Assembly: GCF_036320965.1 (NCBI RefSeq)
Contig: NC_092257.1
Coordinates: 17,469,413 to 17,533,412, forward strand
Length of the DNA stretch: 64,000 nucleotides
Reading direction: 5' to 3'
From: Panulirus ornatus
Taxonomy: Eukaryota > Arthropoda > Malacostraca > Decapoda > Palinuridae
The translations under genes were made by a program, and so were the position numbers. Of the stretch, positions 9,506-21,085 are shown piece after piece. Each line of letters starts with the position of its first letter. The stretch's first letter is position 1. Below the pieces are notes generated by a model. That model saw only the letters and a program-made list of their open reading frames with translations. It had not been told where the DNA came from and made no database searches.

Positions 9506-10076
9506 GCTGACAGATCGAAAAGATAGGGGAAATCAGTCCTTTCGTAATACAATTCATATAATCATATTCTTATTCTCCTATAGTGTGGTAACGGTTTGGC
9601 CCACTGCTTTGCTCTTGTCCGTACATGTGTCCGGGGAGAGGCAAGAGCCTACGGACGGGTGGGTGGGGATCAGTCCGTGTTCCGGTGTACCGATGGCAGG
9701 CCCTGGCCTAGATGCTACGCCCACCACAGGCACAGTATACTGCGTATAAACACTGTTCACATGGGGCGACGTGAACTATACGCCTAACACGCGTGGCTAA
9801 ACATGCGTTCCAATTAGGCTGCCCTACACTAGACGCCCGCCTCCTTGCGTACCTCCAGCAACCATGCTGCCCTCCCGCACGTCCGCTGCAAGGGGGAGCT
9901 GGACCCGGAAATCAAAATAATGACTATGAACTTCAACGGCGTCCAGCGTGTATCACCTCGAGCGACCGAGTGGCGCTCCGGGCTACCAGCGAACCGCCTC
10001 CTTGCCAGCCATCAGACGGGCAATGGACGCTGCCACCCTCCATATATCTTAAGCATAAAACAATTCAAATATAAAC

Positions 10077-10258
10077 TTCGATGTGCTGTTAGTAGACCGA
10101 ACCAGGGCATGTGAAACATCCGCGGTAAACCATGGAAAGGTCTGTGGGGCCTGGTTGTGGATAGGACGCTTGTGGTTTCGGTACATTACACATGACAGTA
10201 AGAGAATGGATATGAGTGAATGCGGCCTTTCTTCGTCAGTTCCTGGCGCTACATCGGA
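10077..10258 (+). mobile_element. 5'-truncated LINE 3'-UTR copy
   Basis: Starts with GTGCTGTTAGTAG and continues GGGCATGTGAAACATCCG then CGGTAAACCATGGAA. This parallels the 3' UTR of the intact LINE at 48300-48470, which reads GTGCTGTCAGTGG, AGGCATGTGAAGCGTCTG, GGGTAAACCATGGAA. The far ends also correspond (GCGGCCTTTCTTCGTCAGTTCCTGGCGCTACATCGG here; GGGCCATTTCTTTCG...TTGCGCTACCTCGC there). The copy begins just after where the parent stop codon would be, so it carries no coding sequence. It is diverged from the intact copy and may belong to a sister subfamily. Confidence 0.8.
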
Positions 10259-10436
10259 AAGGTTATCAAGTATTACATGTATATGTATATGAATGGGTGT
10301 ACGCATTTCTTTACTTCACTTCACAAGTAAGAGGCTTGTGACAAACTTGTCAGAAGACTGGAGACGTGAATGTATGGGTTGTGATGCTGACGAGGTGAGG
10401 TAGGGTGTGGTAGTGAGAGGGAACTCTAGGGCGAAG

Positions 10437-10737
10437 TAGGGAGAGTAACCCCTGGGATGATGTGGGGGGGGGGGGGGGGGGGGGGCTGGGTGACAGTAAC
10501 CCCTTCGCTGAGGTGGGACATGGTATGGGAGTGACATCTGGGGTGAGTGAGATGGGGGCGGGCTGGGGAGCGTAATCCCTGGGGTGAGACGGGGACGGGG
10601 TGGGGAGCGCAATCCCTGGGGTGAGACGGAGACAGGGTAGGGAGCGTAATCCCTGGGATGAGACGGAGACAGGGTGGGGAGCGTCGGTCCTGGGTTGAGA
10701 TGGGGGCGGGGTGGGGAGCGTAAGTCCTGGGGTGAGG
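10437..10737 (+). repeat. About 38-bp G-rich minisatellite with a G22 run
   Basis: Units of GGGGAGCGTAATCCCTGGGG followed by TGAGACGGAGACAGGGT. A homopolymer of about 22 G occupies 10464-10485. The strand has strong G-quadruplex potential. A related array lies at 11480-11600. Confidence 0.85.
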
Positions 10738-11307
10738 TACCAGGACTATCCAGGAGGGAGACGGAATACCTTCCACTCTGTCTCCTTCACGTCTTGGGCT
10801 CAGAATGCGTGACTGGACTGATACAGTCGCTATACATCATTAATGTCTTCAAAGATGAAGCTGATTATGATGTGGGTCCGTCTGTCCCTAACTTATCACT
10901 GAGAGAGTACGCGATGAAAATTTTCCTTTGAGACTTCAGACCAATGGAAACAGACGCCAGCTGATCCATCTACCACTACAACATTTGGCATGAAGAACCA
11001 CACTCACGTATAGTTCTACCAACTGGATCAGCAGAAGACGACACTGTTGTTGCCTGACTCTGGCTGAGCTACAGATGCTCGTTGTTCGGAACTTGCCTTT
11101 GCTAGTGGTAGTAAACAAACAGGATATACAACTATGCCAGCTGAGCTATTCCTCACACAAGTGTCACAAACTGGATTATAAGATATGTCCAGATAATCCA
11201 TCCATAATCATTTTTCGTCCAGACATTTGCAGAGTATCCTACCTTTGCCTATCGTAAATAGTTAGTTCATTCAAAATGTGACTTCCTTACGTAACGCAAT
11301 CACTGAC
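10738..11307. other. Unassigned sequence
   Basis: AT-richer than its flanks. No gene, tandem repeat or dispersed family is recognised before family A copy 2. Confidence 0.4.
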
Positions 11308-11390
11308 GTGTACCCTGTATCCTCCTTTGCGCCACCGCCCACAGGATGGGCAGGAGTGTTCAATGAATTCGCCGCTCTTGCTGAAAAACC
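11308..11390 (-). repeat. Dispersed family A, copy 2
   Basis: On the minus strand: CAGCAAGAGCGGCGAATTC, then ACTCCTGCCCATCCTGTGGG, then CGGTGGCGCAAAGGAGGATA. This is among the most complete copies, matching 16512 and 56918 (CAGCAAGATTGGC, CACTCCTGCCCATC). Confidence 0.85.
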
Positions 11391-11399
11391 AAATTGGTC

Positions 11400-11600
11400 T
11401 GGGGTGGGGAGACTGTCCCTTGGGGGTGAGGTGAAGAAAAAAAAACACCCGAGTTTAGGTGGGACAGGGAGGAGAGATTGTATCCACTGAAGTGAGACGG
11501 AGCGGGGTGGAAAGTGCAACCCCTTGGGGTGGCGTGTGGAGTGGGGAGTAACCCCTAGGGTGAAGTGGGGGTTGGGTTGGGGTAGGATGGGGTGGGGCCG
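11400..11600 (+). repeat. Diverged G-rich minisatellite related to 10437-10737
   Basis: Contains GGAGTAACCCCTAGGGTGAAG and AAGTGCAACCCCTTGGGGT, the same AGCGTAAYCCCTGGGGTGA theme as the array about 700 bp upstream, but with more divergence. Confidence 0.6.
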
Positions 11601-12184
11601 AGTAAGGACACACCAGCGAGGACGAGTGATAACACCACCAGTGTCCCCGGCCAGTCCTCCACAACATATCCACTAGCCATGTCTCCCACACACACACACA
11701 CACACACCACCTCACCACACCTTACAAAACGCGGTGAAGGATCAGCACACCCACATACCGGGAGGCTGTGACAGTCTTCTTGACTTTACTCGTGCACCTC
11801 GCTAAGCATGAGCCGAAAAACAATTCATTTTAAGCATCTCAGGGAAACACGGTTAACTGATGACCACCTCAATCCAGCACCTCACCGACGGGACCCAACC
11901 TTGATCATCAACACGATCATAACATAAACCACAACTCAAGTAATATTTCCCAAACTTTTCGGAACTGACAGAGACCGCCAGCCAGCCTACCATAGGACAG
12001 ACGGCTAGAGCATACAATGATAACCTCCGCCTGCTGTCACTCGGCCACAAGAGACAAGAGCCTCCCTTCCTCCAACACGTCGCCACCTCCACTCAACAAT
12101 CTGACTAAATCACTCAAAATCCTGAAATTTCTATCACATCTTTGCTAACTTTAGAGTTTATATAATCCTTAAATTCACACACAA

Positions 12185-12186
<2 letters not shown>
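11601..12186. other. Unassigned sequence
   Basis: A short CA tract lies at about 11689-11706. No coding or repeat signal is otherwise seen. Confidence 0.4.

Positions 12187-12273
<87 letters not shown>
12187..12273 (+). repeat. Compound (CA)n(TA)n microsatellite
   Basis: About 18 CA units pass directly into about 25 TA units. The single compound junction suggests TA units arose by substitution at one end of a CA array. Confidence 0.95.
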
Positions 12274-12277
<4 letters not shown>

Positions 12278-13717
12278 CCTTCTCGTTGTTTTCGCCCCCT
12301 GGCAGTCCCATCATCTCTACTTACTCACTCAACCAAATGTATGTAACCACACCACACATGTGTATCTACTCACCTCCACACCCACACAATTCCATCTCAT
12401 TTCCTCTTAAATATCTATCATTGTCTTTACACCCACACCTCCACCACAGCCCCTCACCTCCACCACAGCCCAATACCTCCTCCATGGCGTGCCTCTGAGC
12501 CAAGCACCTCACAGCACCGGGGAACGGAACACGACGCATCAGAGGAAGAATAACCAACCACACAATTGCTTCATGTACCGGGGGACCCGCTTGAACTGTG
12601 ACCTCTGCTAACTCTGCTGCTACAGACCCTACGACCCCCCCCCCCCCTCCGGGAACGCTGCAAGGTGACTCCGTTGACCTTACTGAGCAACGGGAGACTC
12701 CGCCCAACTCCTTCGTGACCCTACGTGGCAACCAGAGGGGCCGCGTCACCCAAGAGAGCAACAGGTCCTCTGAGGCAAGCGAACCCAGTCCACATCATTT
12801 GTACACCTCTGAAGAGTGAGGGTTGAGTGAGGCCCACAATACCCTCCCTTCAGTGATCAACCCCTGCGTAGGGCCGACGTCACCAACCACACCCTACATA
12901 GCGACTCCTCCCAATAAGCATGGAGGAAATCTCATCCCTTCACACACACACCCGAGTCCTTTAACCTACGTACAATTTTTCTCCTTTACTGTTATCTTTA
13001 CCTCGTGCCATCAGTCACACTCTGAATGCACATTGGAAGTTTCTAACTACTTCATACGTGAGTTTTCCTCGGTGATGTATCTACATTCACACTGTATGTT
13101 CACGCTGCCACGAGTATTTCATGGGACGATGGCGTCGAAGAGAACTGTTTGGTCTGCCGTCTCGCTCCTCCGCTCAGTCGGAGGAAGAGCGCGCGCGCGC
13201 ACGCCCAGCAGGACTACCATACCCCCCCACACCCTGACTGGTCTAGCACTCTGTTTGTACTTGCCCAGGAAGTTTTAACCGCCCTCAGATTACAGAGGGA
13301 CTATCAATACGCTGGGAGTTCGGGTGTAGAGGAGCAATATCATCAGCAAGATTCTCTTAAGTTCGTGAGTTCGTGGGGCGTCGGGTCACCAGCTGACGTG
13401 CCGCGGGTGCAGCCAGTACGCGGCTCCTAATACCAGGACCAGAATCTGAGGGAAGTGTCGCGTTAAGCAAGTCTTTTTTTTTTCTTCTTAACAGACGCCG
13501 CCTGACCGTTCGTCCGACAGCTGATACGCATAGAGACGTCAGGGAACTACTGCGCGTACATCCGGGGGGCGGATAACAACGCCTGATTGAAAAGGTAAAC
13601 TGACGGGAGGAGGCGGCGCTCCCGTCCATTGGGCTTACTCTGTTGACAAAGCCCGCGGCCTTCACCAGTGGCACCGCTGACCTGACCAGACTCTGTCACC
13701 TTTAACCTGACACTACA

Positions 13718-13718
<1 letters not shown>
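12274..13718. other. Unassigned sequence
   Basis: Open frames at 12598-12819, 12823-13278 and 13149-13430 lack recognisable domains. A poly-C run is near 12637-12648 and a CG alternation near 13190-13203. No gene can be supported. Confidence 0.4.

Positions 13719-13751
<33 letters not shown>
13719..13751 (+). repeat. (CA)n microsatellite
   Basis: About 16 CA units following a CACTACACTA stretch. Confidence 0.9.
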
Positions 13752-13753
<2 letters not shown>

Positions 13754-14469
13754 CCGGCTTTGTACTGCTTAACTACACAAGGCTGATCTAACATCCTTCG
13801 TCAGCATCGCGGATACCCTCGTCAGCGTGTCAGGTCTCGCATTACCGTTCATATTACTCGTCTGCGGCACGGCTGGCCAAGCAGAGGGCCGGCATGAATG
13901 ACTTCCTTAGTAACTCAATGATGAGGGGGGTCAAAGGTCGACCTTATGGCCAGCCTCAAGTCAAGTGGTGGCGAGGAGGTCCACTCAGCCTACAAAGTCG
14001 GCGCCGCTCTGGTAGCGGTGTTCACCGGGGAGGCTCGAGATACACGGGTTCACTGGTACTCGAACCCACACGGCTGGTTGGGGTCTACGGGTCACAAGAA
14101 CCTAAAATGTGGGACGGGGAGGAGGAGGAGGAGGAGGAGGACTACTCGTGCCATTCGTGGATAACAAATGGTACCAGACGTGGGACTAGAGCGATCGTGG
14201 AACGCATTCTCGTACTTGGGTAAAGGATCGCGACCCGGGTCCGATGGCGCAACACCGACCAGTCTCGTTTCACACAGCGGCCGTAGCTGGGATCGGTTAC
14301 GGTCGAGCCATCTTCTTTGTCGTCTATGTATATCTAGAAACCAAATAATTTCAAAACAAAAAAAAATAACGCAACCCGGGTCCCTGCGTCGAATGAGTGT
14401 GTTTACCGCCCTTTCATCTAAAACCAAGTCACTCAACCCCATCTATCTTGAACACGCCACTCGCGACCG

Positions 14470-14471
<2 letters not shown>
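13752..14471. other. Unassigned sequence
   Basis: Includes a GGA-rich stretch at 14117-14141. The minus-strand motif GGGTTCGAGTACC near 14060 resembles a B box but has no A box. No gene is recognised. Confidence 0.4.

Positions 14472-14538
<67 letters not shown>
14472..14538 (+). repeat. (CA)n microsatellite
   Basis: Thirty-three perfect CA units. Confidence 0.95.
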
Positions 14539-14539
<1 letters not shown>

Positions 14540-14807
14540 GACCTTATCCCAACTTAATCATAGAATATCCCAACGTCTGAACAACTTCTTCCCAGCGATA
14601 ATCAAACGTTCATTACAGAGAAAAAACAAAATCACAATAACTAAACACACAATAGCAGTTACATCAGTCAAGACCCTCCGTCACCTTGACGGCTACTATA
14701 AGCGAGTGTCTGGTGGACACATCATCGCCCACATAATGCCTGGAAAGAAAAAAAAAAAAGAAAACGTGCATTCCTGTCCACTTAGAGGGTTGCCTAGGCC
14801 ATAAACG

Positions 14808-14998
14808 GTAACCCCTGGCCACAGAGGGTAACCCTGGGCATAGAGGATTGCCATGGCCACTGACGGTAACCCTGGCTACAAAGGGTAACCCTAGTCACAG
14901 AGGGTAATCCTAGCCACAGAGGGTAACCCTGGCCAGAGGGTAACCCTGGCCACAGAGGGTAACCCTGGCCACAGAGGGTTACCCTGGCCACAAAGAAA
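14808..14998 (+). repeat. 19-bp minisatellite, about 10 copies
   Basis: Units read CCACAGAGGGTAACCCTGG. The core GGGTTACCC or GGGTAACCC is palindromic, so each unit can form a small hairpin. Some units are inverted variants (GGGTTACCCTGG). Confidence 0.9.
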
Positions 14999-15068
14999 GT
15001 TTTGCAGAGCCAGACGCAGCCAGTGGAGGACAATGTGGCTGTGGCACGTCATGAACTGGTGTGGCAGG

Positions 15069-15070
<2 letters not shown>

Positions 15071-15123
<53 letters not shown>

Positions 15124-15246
15124 GGGGGGGTGGTAGGTGGGGAAGATTCCTCGGCCGACCCGACGCCAGTACCCCTTGCCAGGCCGGGGCATGAAGGGCC
15201 ACTGTTCCTGCCACTCGGTGGGTACTACACATCCTCCCCCCATCCC

Positions 15247-15296
<50 letters not shown>
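15071..15296. repeat. (GT)n ... (CA)n inverted pair
   Basis: A GT tract at 15071-15119 and a CA tract at 15250-15296 are separated by 130 bp of unique GC-rich sequence. The arms are complementary over about 47 bp. Confidence 0.9.
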
Positions 15297-15298
<2 letters not shown>

Positions 15299-16321
15299 GT
15301 AACACTCTCAAGGACTCACCAGCGTACAGGTTTGGTTGGACCACTGTAAATACCATCAGTGGTTACGGTGGAGACAAGGTGCCATGCTCACGCTACTGAC
15401 ACTTGGGCGTCAACATGAACACGTGTGACTTATGAAGGCATCGGCACACCCGTGGGTGACACAGTTCCTCAATCACACACAGGCACGCGGTCACACCGCC
15501 ACCACCACCACAATACAAGTGCACGCCCAGGACTCGTCTCCAGCGATGGACACTGCACTAATCGTACACTTTACACTTGCGTCAACGTACCACCGTCACT
15601 ACACAGGCACCACACTGCTACCAGCATCACTTCAGGGGTAGAGACACAGTCCTTCAGCACACGCGAGGTGTGTCTGTGTCCCTCAGTAAGTCAAAAATGT
15701 TTTGGTTCTTGTCATCACCGGGATGGTATCACCACCAGCACACCGGGGTCTCTCCCCCACAGCAGTCAAGACTCCTCACAACGCCGAGTCACCAAGCCAG
15801 CATCATCAACGTTCATGGCATGCCAGGGCTCAACGCGGCCACTAGTCACCAAGTTCCAAGTTCCTCGGCAGCTGTGGTGAGCATGGCAGTCCACACGGGC
15901 CAGCAGGAGCGAGGGAGGAGTCCACCAGAGCCGCAGCCGACCGCCGCACACACCCACGTTTCATGTGTGTGTGTGTGTGCGGTGTGCGAGGGTCGTCTGA
16001 CGGACGGGAGGGACCCTGTGTGAGTACGCCCCCAATCCCCCGCCCCAACTCACCCTCCCACCTTCCCTCTCCCTCACTCTCAGCCACCCCTCCTCTTCCT
16101 CCACACAGATTCTGTTTCCCTCTGTGGTTCTCCTCCTCTTTCCTCAGCGTTCATTTCCCTCTCCCCACAGAAGCCTGTGCCAGCGTCAGCCAGTTCCTCA
16201 ACCAACCCAAAACCAGAATTTTCAAGTCTCAAGACCTGTTATTTAGAGGAACTCAGTGACCATTTTACGATTTCTGACAACCTCAAACTTATCCATGCAC
16301 CATATGCAAATATTACTATGG
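15297..16321. other. Unassigned sequence
   Basis: CACCAC-rich stretches near 15500-15620 and a CCCTCTC-rich run near 16030-16170 give long low-complexity frames (15425-15880, 15577-16023). No family is recognised. Confidence 0.4.
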
Positions 16322-16465
16322 CCTCAGCTATACCTGTATGGTGTCTCTATGTACGTCTATGCGCTCTATGGTATCGGTGCTATATCAACACTATTCCCTC
16401 AGCTATGTCTGTACATTGTGTCTATATGTGCGCCAATGCGTTCTATTGCCTCGGGGCTATATGAA
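16322..16465 (+). repeat. Two-copy imperfect tandem repeat
   Basis: CCTCAGCTATACCTGTATGG then TGTCTCTATGTACGTC near 16322 is echoed by CCTCAGCTATGTCTGTACAT then TGTGTCTATATGTGCGCC near 16398. The unit is about 76-86 bp and the copies are strongly diverged. Confidence 0.6.
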
Positions 16466-16511
16466 CTCTCTGGCTTGCAGGCCACACAGGCGTCCTTCTA
16501 ATGATTTTAAT

Positions 16512-16630
16512 TTGATTTTTTACCGCAAGATCGGCTAATTTATTGTGCACTCCTGCCCATCCTGTGGGCGGTGGCGTAAAAGAGGATACAAAGTGCACAA
16601 AAGGTCTAGGGATTTTGGTACTTCAGTGAC
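16512..16630 (+). repeat. Dispersed family A, copy 3
   Basis: TTTACCGCAAGATCGGCTAA, then TTATTGTGCACTCCTGCCCA, then TCCTGTGGGCGGTGGCGTAA, GAGGATACAAAGTGCACAAA, AGGTCTAGGG. The best full-length representative together with 56918. Confidence 0.9.
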
Positions 16631-17309
16631 TGAAGTACATTACAAGCTACAGCGTAAGAAAAGATTAACAAGGTAGTAGTGAACCAATCAATCAGTAATT
16701 TACATAGCAAGTGACCTGTTTACAGACACTGAACAACAATAACGAAAAAGTATCATGAAAGAAATGAACAATTTACACCAGGCAAATTCATGTGTCTGAG
16801 GTAGAACACTGTTATGGATGAACCGCTAACACACACACATCTCGTAATGTTCAGGACGAAGAAACTTCTCTGAACTCCCTAATTCAACAACAGTCTTGTA
16901 TATAATAATGTTGGAGGGTGTGGTAGTGGGCTCTGTTGGCAATACTGTTGCCCGTCAACTGTTCATGCACAAACGCTCCGGGCTCTGCATACCACCCGTC
17001 CCCAGCTATGTGTCTAGCCACCCAGGCAATCAAAAAATATGATTTGCTTCTGTACGTATTGAATCTGCCGAGTCATGTTGAATTTCAGTATCTATCCCAC
17101 TGTATCCTGTAACGTATGTTGCATGTGTCTATTGTCCTCTGAACCTTGGCTGTATTACTACTCGTTCAATTTTGTCCCGTGCACTGCACTGTGTTGCCGG
17201 TCTGTCCTGTGCCTTCCCTCCCCTTCTAAAATGGCCTGATATTCTATATACGTATGTCGTACGCTCCCTTGTGTTGTTATGTACCGGCGACATTAATGCT
17301 ATTCCTCCC
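16631..17309. other. Unassigned AT-richer sequence
   Basis: Follows a family A copy. No gene or tandem repeat is seen. Confidence 0.4.
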
Positions 17310-17450
17310 TTTCTGACGGGAGGAGGACCCTCCGGGTCCCTGGGCCCACCTGGGCCCCACTAGGCCCACCTGTCACCCTCCCTGTGTCAAGGTATTGTAC
17401 TCACTGTGAGCTCTGTACTTGCCTCCACCTAACCCTAGCTATGTGCATCC
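17310..17450 (+). repeat. Dispersed family D, copy 1
   Basis: GGGCCCACCTGGGCCCCACT, then ACCTGTCACCCTCCCTGTGT, then TTGCCTCCACCTAACCCTAG, CTATGTGC. The second copy near 60500-60640 reads GGCCTGGGCCCCACTTGGGC, ATCTGTCACCCTCCTGTGTC, TTGGCCTCCAGCGACACCCA, GCTACATGC. Identity of the element is unknown. Confidence 0.6.
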
Positions 17451-17648
17451 TTCTCCAATACAATCACTGAAATACTCTGTCTGCATATATTCAGACAAAC
17501 ATGATTTTTTTAATTTCTAGTTCAATATCAAGATATTCCCCTCTTCCCCTCTCCCTTACTCTCTCCCTGGTCTCCTGTTTCTGTCGACCCTCCACAAACT
17601 GCTGACATCTGGCACAGAGAAAACATGCCTCTCAATACATCAGCCTCA

Positions 17649-17649
<1 letters not shown>

Positions 17650-17705
<56 letters not shown>
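17650..17705 (+). repeat. (CA)n microsatellite
   Basis: Twenty-eight CA units in unassigned sequence. Confidence 0.95.
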
Positions 17706-17710
<5 letters not shown>

Positions 17711-18287
17711 GATATGTTGCACGCCACTGCCACTCAAGCAGAACCCACGACCCAAGCCACCATCAGTCACCCCACTAGGATGAACACCTTCCTCATCTAA
17801 GCAACTAGTTGAAGGACACTTGCAGTGCCCTCCGCGAACGTATACACTATAGCCTATCACGCCCAGGTGAATCTATTTTGTGCTTCGTTACTGTGGGATA
17901 TAGATGGTTATCCCCATAGTAAAATGACACGATCCAAAAGTAGCAAAAAAAAATAAGAGCAAAGGAAACAATCTAAACGTACGTAAATCTTATCATAATT
18001 ACGTAAACTTCACTTCTGGCGGAGGTCATTTACGAGTGTCTGTGAGTTCTAGTGTCTCGGTGCTGCATCAGCACCTTCGACAGTGACCCACCTTCCTTGC
18101 GCAGAGCCAGCCGCCTAGCCCTCCCACCACAGGTGAGTGTGCGATGGTTCTATCTTAATCTATGGCTGACTCAGCGGGTGTGGGTTTCCTCCCCTTCACC
18201 ACGGTCCCTCACGAGTCCCAGGAAGGTCCCCTAAGGGTGAGTCCCCCCCCACCCTTTTCACCCCGATGAATGATTGATCTGTGCCGG

Positions 18288-18400
18288 TATTACCGGCAAT
18301 ATATCGTGCACCCCACGCTCATCCTGTGAGCGGCAGCGCAAACCAAAAAAAAAAAAAAAAAGGACACAAAGGGTCTTTGTCAGAGGCCAGTGGGGCTGAC
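18288..18400 (+). repeat. Dispersed family A, copy 4, with internal A run
   Basis: CAATATATCGTGCACCCCAC, then GCTCATCCTGTGAGCGGCAG, then CGCAAACC and an A run of about 17, then GGACACAAAGGGTCT. The A run sits where other copies read AAA(A/G)GAGGATAC, so it expanded inside the element. Confidence 0.8.
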
Positions 18401-19275
18401 CCTCATTACAATAATTGTTGCAAAAGGCTGACGAACCAATCATGAAATGGCCTCATACTTCTATCCACAACATGTTCCCACCTAAGACTGCCTAGCAATG
18501 TTCTAAGCAACAAGTCCACAGAAAGTGAAGATCTCACGCAAATTTTGTGCTTAGCAAGGAATAGGATGAATGTTATGTGCCACTGACGGAGTCTGTGCTT
18601 GATGTGGCCCTTACCAGGGGGGCAAGGGCAGTGCCCCTTGGGAGGGGATAGTACCACCTATGATAGTAGTATTAGAGTTCTAAGACTTGTACCTGGGAAC
18701 ACATTATCAAAACTGTATGATATGAGTTATGCCAAGGGTCGTTTAACCCTGCTCGTGGACCAAGAGTCTAATTGTACCAATAACCACACGCCATCAACCT
18801 GACGAAAGTCCGCCCCCCATCTCCCTGACGAGTAGCTATGCAAACATGGTCACTCACAAGTCCCACCATCCCAGGGAGGTCCCCCTACGAGTCATATCAG
18901 AGTAACATCTCCCCTCCTCTTGGTGAGGGGGGAACCGATGTCCCCTGCCCTCCCACCTACCCCTGGAGCAACACCTCCCAGGCCTCACGTCTCTCCCATC
19001 TCTTCACACGGCCACAATACAACCTGACGAAACACGTAAATCACGTCTGACTTGGCCAGCATGAAGGCGAGGTGAAGGCTGTATGCTGTCAATTGTAAGG
19101 GTCTGTGAGCGACGGTGGGAGTGTGGGAATGGGAGGATGGTGTGGGTGTAAGTCGCCTGGTGTGGGTAGCCGGCGGGTGTGAGTAGTGAATGGTACTGCG
19201 GACTGCTGGTTTGAGCAGGTGGTTACCTGTGGATGGGTACTGCAGACAGGTGGTGTGAGCGGTGGGTGGCGAGCG

Positions 19276-19276
<1 letters not shown>
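18401..19276. other. Unassigned sequence
   Basis: Between a family A copy and a GT tract. Frames at 18599-18802 and 18838-19050 lack family features. Confidence 0.4.
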
Positions 19277-19315
<39 letters not shown>

Positions 19316-19331
19316 GGGAGGGGGGGGGGGT
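19277..19331 (+). repeat. (GT)n microsatellite followed by G tract
   Basis: About 18 GT units, then TGGGA and a run of ten or more G. Confidence 0.9.
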
Positions 19332-19917
19332 TAGTTATCTGGCAGGAGTGGGAGGAGGACAGAGAGATAACTTACCCACATGTGGCCCACCCAGGCCAGG
19401 CCAGCACCAGCACCACACACTCGACCTCCCGCTGGTCTTCCATTATGGCCACCAGTCCTCCCCCATCCATTACTATGCCAGTCACGTACGTCACAGCCGG
19501 CCAACACAAACTCCTCACTCTCGTTACAGCCGCTGTGACATGACAATCCTCCCCAGACCGAACTTATAGGTATAAGTCACGTCTTACCTTAGGAATGTCA
19601 CCTCAAGGTTCACGACATGTGTTCAGTGAACAAGAACGCGTCGCAGGCTGTGCACATAGGTCGTATTACCAGCATACCACAAGGAGACAGGGGCTCAGAG
19701 ATGGCATATCGGCCCGCCGAGATCACTGAGGTATGGACCCAGGAAGGGTATAACGTCAGTGGCCACACGCTTGATGTCTAGTGCGGCCGAACCAGACAAT
19801 ACTGGCGGAGGTCCACCCTGCAGGAACTGCCCACCCACTACTGCAGCAGGGTCGTGAACAGTGTGGCCCCAGGGGACACCCACCAGCCAACCACGGTGAC
19901 ACACTCCACCGTCCAAC
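19332..19917. other. Unassigned sequence
   Basis: The minus frame at 19695-19919 is open but is not recognised as any family. No repeats are seen. Confidence 0.35.
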
Positions 19918-20163
19918 ATGCATCAACCACCTCACCTACGGCATGACCCGCCATGCATCAACCACCTCACCTACGGCATGACCCGCCATGCATCAGCCAC
20001 CTCACCTACGGCATGACCCGTCATGCATCAGCCACCTCACCTACGGCATGACCCGCCATGCATCGGCCACCTCACCTACGGCATGACCCGTCATGCATCA
20101 GCCACCTCTCATACTGCATGACCCGCCATGCATCAGCCACCTCTCATACTGCATGACCCGCTA
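19918..20163 (+). repeat. 35-bp minisatellite, 7 copies
   Basis: Units read ATGCATCAACCACCTCACC followed by TACGGCATGACCCGCC. The last two units change to TCTCATACTGCATGACC. Copies are nearly identical, implying recent expansion. Confidence 0.95.
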
Positions 20164-20217
20164 AATATGCAAAGTGCTGCTGTGCAAGTTTCCAACACTA
20201 GTCAGTGATGGTGTCGG

Positions 20218-20440
20218 TGATGTCAATGGCAATGGTACAGCAGTGGTAATGGTTACGGTACAACGACGGTACAGAGACGTTGGTTGCAGCCACGGCGGAG
20301 GGTAACGGTACAGCGACGGTGGTACTGTTTACGGTACAGCGACGGTGGTGGGTAACGGTACAGCGACGGTGGTGTGCAACGGTACAGCGACGGTGGTGCT
20401 GGAAGCGGTACAGCGACGATGGTGCTGGTTCCGGCACAGT
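20218..20440 (+). repeat. 22-24-bp minisatellite
   Basis: Units of ACGGTACAGCGACGGTGGTG with variable spacer (GGTA, TGCA, CTGGAAG). Each unit has a GGTAC core. Units on the 5' side are more diverged. Confidence 0.85.
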
Positions 20441-21028
20441 GGTGGCGCTAACGTAAACATCTACATCAGGAAGTGCATCAGCGACGCCTCACTCATCACC
20501 TTACGTTCAAGGTTCCACGTCCTCACTGCTCCCAGGCCTTGGAGGAAATACAAATGGACGAAAAGAACAGAAAAAAAAAATGAGGAAATAAGTCGTCGAA
20601 GTTGATGAGGCGGAGGAAAACTCGCCCTTTCAAACGGGTGGGTGGAGTGGTGGAGGCGGCAGAGAACGATTTTGGCGGGAAAGGGAAAGAAACGGGCATC
20701 GCAGCGGCCCACACTCCGAAGCCGCTGCATGCGGCCCGCCCAGTCAGTGATCATGTGTGACGCAACGGTATGCTGACTGGCGCGTGACGTAGCTAATGGT
20801 GGATAGATAAAGAGGCAGGCAGCTAGCTAGCCAGCCAGCTCGAGAGTCAAAAAAAAATCTGGAGTAATATCTATAAATAATGGAAAGAGAATGAAGGGCA
20901 CAGCAAGTACAGGGAGATCATGTCCTGAGGTCTGTTTGAGAGAGATGAGGAGCCTGGCATGCTTTACGTCCGACATCAACGGGCTTAATACGTACGTAAC
21001 ACTACAGTCACCCCAGCATGAGAGCAAT

Positions 21029-21029
<1 letters not shown>
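20441..21029. other. Unassigned sequence
   Basis: An A run near 20571-20580 and a tetranucleotide-like GCTAGCTAGCCAGCCAGC near 20821-20838. No gene is recognised. Confidence 0.4.

Positions 21030-21084
<55 letters not shown>
21030..21084 (+). repeat. (CA)n microsatellite
   Basis: Twenty-seven perfect CA units. Confidence 0.95.

Positions 21085-21085
<1 letters not shown>

Noticed and set aside
15425..16023. Overlapping His/Thr/Ser-rich frames near 15.4-16.0 kb
   Set aside because: Composition is driven by CACCAC and CACA-rich DNA; no domain and several equally long overlapping frames.
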